Shown: one piece after another, positions 6,308-6,464 of the stretch
Position numbering within the stretch: position 1 is the first letter of the stretch
Layout of the letters: every line of letters starts with the position of its first letter
Source: Chryseosolibacter sp044507115
GTDB lineage: Bacteria; Bacteroidota; Bacteroidia; Cytophagales; Cyclobacteriaceae
Length of the DNA stretch: 6,464 nt
Assembly: GCA_044507115.1 (NCBI GenBank)
Contig: JBIQJZ010000213.1
Span: 1 to 6,464, forward strand
Direction of reading: 5' to 3'
Program-made: the position numbers and the translations under genes
Notes under the pieces: generated by a model
What the model was told of the DNA's origin: nothing
What the model saw: the letters and a program-made list of their open reading frames with translations, nothing else
Database searches by the model: none

Positions 6308-6463
6308 TTAGCGCTTTTCGACAATCAGGGACAGGGTTATCAGACCGTCCTCGCGTTTGCGGTCGATCAGAATCGGATCGGATACGATCCGCCCCTGCAT
6401 CTCAGCTCCCTCGCGAACGACGGTAATGGACTTTCCCTTTTCGTATTCCGGTTTCTCGGACGG
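6308..6463 (-). CDS. C-terminal fragment of an unrecognised protein (enters from right edge)
   Basis: On the minus strand, 51 codons run from the window edge to a TAA at 6310-6308. The peptide includes GKSITVVREGAEMQGRIV and SDPILIDRKREDGLITLSLI, ending VEKR. It mixes charged residues with alternating hydrophobics and looks like a beta-rich domain end. Third codon positions are about 69% G or C by my count, consistent with real coding. The exactly registered plus-strand frame is also open to the edge but contains no ATG, GTG or TTG after its last stop at 6203-6205, so it cannot begin a gene here. I do not recognise the family. The gene converges on phoU and the riboswitch. Confidence 0.6.
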   Translation of the reverse strand, partial: PSEKPEYEKGKSITVVREGAEMQGRIVSDPILIDRKREDGLITLSLIVEKR

Positions 6464-6464
6464 A

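Noticed and set aside
6187..6426. A plus-strand open frame after the riboswitch that might be the regulated gene
   Set aside because: The 79-residue peptide is arginine-rich, resembles no thiamine protein I know (ThiC, ThiE, ThiD, ThiS), has no ribosome binding site and overlaps the more plausible minus-strand coding end.
6206..6464. A plus-strand frame open to the right edge
   Set aside because: It contains no ATG, GTG or TTG and lies in exact codon register opposite the minus-strand coding end, the usual place for a shadow frame.

Overview
The window reads as a stretch of a Gram-negative chromosome of roughly 50-55% GC, most likely from Bacteroidota or a close relative (Rhodothermota, Balneolota and similar). 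This placement is an inference. It rests on a Tat-type N-terminus on a Gfo/Idh/MocA oxidoreductase, an OprO/OprP-type outer-membrane porin, few Shine-Dalgarno sites, and a perfect match to the Bacteroidota -7 promoter motif TAnnTTTG in front of pstS. A run of 10 N inside pstS shows that this is a draft or scaffolded assembly.

Layout. Positions 1-262 (minus) hold the N-terminal 87 codons of a Gfo/Idh/MocA-family oxidoreductase that runs off the left edge. Positions 421-1647 (minus) hold a phosphate-selective-porin-like outer-membrane protein. Positions 1648-1830 are a divergent control region with a phased array of TTAACA-like repeats, which looks like a Pho box. Positions 1831-5924 (plus) hold a compact pstS-pstC-pstA-pstB-phoU operon. 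Positions 5954-6072 (plus) hold a TPP riboswitch aptamer followed by an intrinsic terminator. Positions 6073-6307 show no gene. Positions 6308-6463 (minus) hold the C-terminal end of an unrecognised gene that enters from the right edge and converges on the pst operon.

How it works together. The porin would admit phosphate through the outer membrane. The PstS lipoprotein would capture it in the periplasm, PstC/PstA with PstB would pump it inward using ATP, and PhoU would report transport status to a PhoR/PhoB-type two-component system, which is not in this window. The shared divergent region with phased TTAACA repeats would let one response regulator switch on both the outer- and inner-membrane parts under phosphate starvation.

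The least expected element is the TPP riboswitch. The aptamer and terminator are well formed and an antiterminator pairing is available, yet no same-strand gene is visible in the about 390 bases that follow. Instead it points into the 3' end of a convergent gene. It may be an orphan or relic, a TPP-gated terminator for the pst operon, a switch controlling antisense RNA, a long leader for a gene beyond the window, or the product of a misassembly.
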